A stretch of DNA of 16,152 bases. Source: Rhodospirillales bacterium (GTDB taxonomy: Bacteria; Pseudomonadota; Alphaproteobacteria; Rhodospirillales_A; JACZKS01). The position numbers were made by a program, and so were the translations under genes. Below are positions 15,002-16,152 of the stretch, in pieces (position 1 is the stretch's first letter; each line of letters starts with the position of its first letter). The notes under the pieces are model-generated. The model ran no database searches and had not been told where the DNA came from. It was given only the letters and a program-made list of their open reading frames with translations. Location: assembly GCA_018648445.1 (NCBI GenBank), contig JABGRG010000089.1:1-16152 (forward strand), written 5' to 3'.

Positions 15002-16152
15002 CTATTTGCCCTCGCGCTTTCGATTCCGCCAATCCTGGTAGAACGGCCAAAACAGAAGAACGACGGAGATGATGACGAAGATCAGCGGCAATGGCCGGGT
15101 GACGACGGGCGAAAAATCCCCGTCCGTCATCATCAAACCGGAGCGCAGCTTCGATTCCGCGATGGGCGCCAACACGAAACCAATGACGAATGGCCCCAGC
15201 GGCACTTTCGAGCGCTCAAGGAAATAACCGAAAACACCGAATCCCAGCATTACCCAGACATCGAAAAAAAGGTTGTTCAGTGCGAACGAACCAATGACGC
15301 AGAACACCAGAATCGGCGGCAGCACGTAGGCACGCGGTGTGAACATCAACTGGGCGATCTTGCCGACCGAGCTGGTCATGATGCCGTACATCATGATGTT
15401 GGCCAGCAAACAGGCCGAAATCATGGCGTAGACGATTTCGGGGTTGTTGAGGAACAGCGTCGGTCCCGGCTGGATGGCGTGGATCATCAGTGCGCCGATC
15501 AAAATAGCGTCGATGACGCTGCCGGGAATGCCCATGGCAATGAGCGGAATAAGCGCCCCGCCGATTGTGGCGTTGTTGGCTGCCTCGGAAGCGACGATGC
15601 CTTCCTCGCTGCCGGTGCCGAATTTCTCGGGCGTCTTCGACATATTCTTGGCCGTCGTATAGGCGACGATGGACCCGATATTGGCTCCGATTCCGGGCAG
15701 GATGCCGATCCAGGTGCCGATCACCGAGGATCGCAACATGTTCCAGGCCTGGTTTTTCCAGTCCTTGAACGACATCAGAATGCCCTTGGTCGAGAATTTG
15801 GTGCGCTCAATGGTGCGGTCAATATCGACGATGTCGGCGATCAACTGGCTGACGGCGAACACACCGATCAGAACCGGCAACAGGCCAAGGCCGCCATTAA
15901 GATATAAAACGTCCCAGGTCAGGCGCGGGAAACCACCTGCCGCGGGATCAACGCCGGGCATGGCGACGAGCATACCAAGCGCGCCAGACAGCAGCCCCTT
16001 CACCATCGAGCCCTGGCTGACGGATGCGATCAAGACCATCGCCATCACCACCAGCGTGAAATACTCAAACGGCCCAAACCGTGTTGCCAGATCCGACAGC
16101 GGTTCAGACACCAAAACAAGAAATATCCAGGAGATAATCCCACCGATAAACG
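15002..16152 (-). CDS. TctA-type permease of the tripartite tricarboxylate transporter family, N-terminus beyond window
   Basis: The reading frame stays open to the right edge, giving 383 codons of a family that is usually about 500 residues, so roughly the first 115 are missing. A TTG at 16114 is an internal Leu codon, not a start. TctA hallmarks are present: IGILPGIGANIGSIVAY, then EEGIVASEAANNATIGG, then AMGIPGSVIDAILIGAL, with many hydrophobic helices and a basic C-terminal tail (RNRKREGK). This large membrane subunit works with a small TctB and a periplasmic TctC binding protein to import carboxylates. Those partners are not in the window; they may lie beyond the right edge. It converges on the LysR gene with 5 bp between stops. 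A sugar acid or sulfonated acid substrate is plausible but unproven. Confidence 0.92.
   Translation of the reverse strand, partial: FIGGIISWIFLVLVSEPLSDLATRFGPFEYFTLVVMAMVLIASVSQGSMVKGLLSGALGMLVAMPGVDPAAGGFPRLTWDVLYLNGGLGLLPVLIGVFAVSQLIADIVDIDRTIERTKFSTKGILMSFKDWKNQAWNMLRSSVIGTWIGILPGIGANIGSIVAYTTAKNMSKTPEKFGTGSEEGIVASEAANNATIGGALIPLIAMGIPGSVIDAILIGALMIHAIQPGPTLFLNNPEIVYAMISACLLANIMMYGIMTSSVGKIAQLMFTPRAYVLPPILVFCVIGSFALNNLFFDVWVMLGFGVFGYFLERSKVPLGPFVIGFVLAPIAESKLRSGLMMTDGDFSPVVTRPLPLIFVIISVVLLFWPFYQDWRNRKREGK

Noticed and set aside
16112..16114. TTG as start codon of the TctA-type gene
   Set aside because: The frame continues with hydrophobic TctA-like sequence to the window edge and the protein would lack about a quarter of the family length, so this is an internal leucine.

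Overview
The window looks like part of an alphaproteobacterial chromosome. The evidence is GC-rich DNA at moderate-to-high level, dense coding, 4-bp start/stop overlaps, and a mix of CUT1 sugar ABC transporter, UxaA/UxuA-type acid-sugar enzymes, enolase-superfamily dehydratases and a TctA-type transporter. The assignment to class is an inference; there is no rRNA or tRNA to anchor it. I see no insertion sequence, CRISPR array or RNA gene, and base use appears even across the window. It is a catabolic locus for what is probably a sulfated and/or acylated sugar or sugar acid.

Layout. (1) Positions 6193 to 1, minus strand: a transport and first-processing operon. In transcription order it encodes a MalK/UgpC-type ATPase, a Gfo/Idh/MocA oxidoreductase, a periplasmic sugar-binding protein, two CUT1 permeases, a small membrane-anchored beta-sandwich protein, and a ChbG/YdjC-type carbohydrate deacetylase cut by the left edge. 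(2) Positions 8810 to 6311, minus strand: a three-gene acid-sugar dehydratase operon (UxuA-like mannonate dehydratase, then the large and small halves of a UxaA/SuyAB-type enzyme), joined by ATGA overlaps. (3) Positions 8888-9985, plus strand: a lone mandelate-racemase-type enolase-superfamily gene, divergent from block 2. (4) Positions 13950 to 9982, minus strand: a predicted cytoplasmic sulfatase, a LarA-like nickel-pincer isomerase and a second enolase-superfamily enzyme. This block converges on block 3 with shared CTAG stops. (5) Positions 14067-14996, plus strand: a LysR regulator divergent from block 4. (6) Position 15002 to the right edge, minus strand: a TctA-family permease missing its N-terminus.

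Proposed working model (inference). A glycan fragment or sugar acid enters through the ABC or TctA system. The cytoplasmic sulfatase and the deacetylase strip substituents, and the Gfo/Idh/MocA enzyme oxidises the sugar. The LarA-like enzyme changes C2 stereochemistry of a 2-hydroxy acid, and the enolase-superfamily, UxuA-like and UxaA-like enzymes dehydrate the aldonates to 2-keto-3-deoxy acids. No kinase, aldolase, glycoside hydrolase or polysaccharide lyase lies in the window, so the pathway is incomplete here and the substrate cannot be named from sequence alone. The LysR protein, with a palindrome in the 116-bp divergent promoter, is the likely local regulator of the sulfatase operon.
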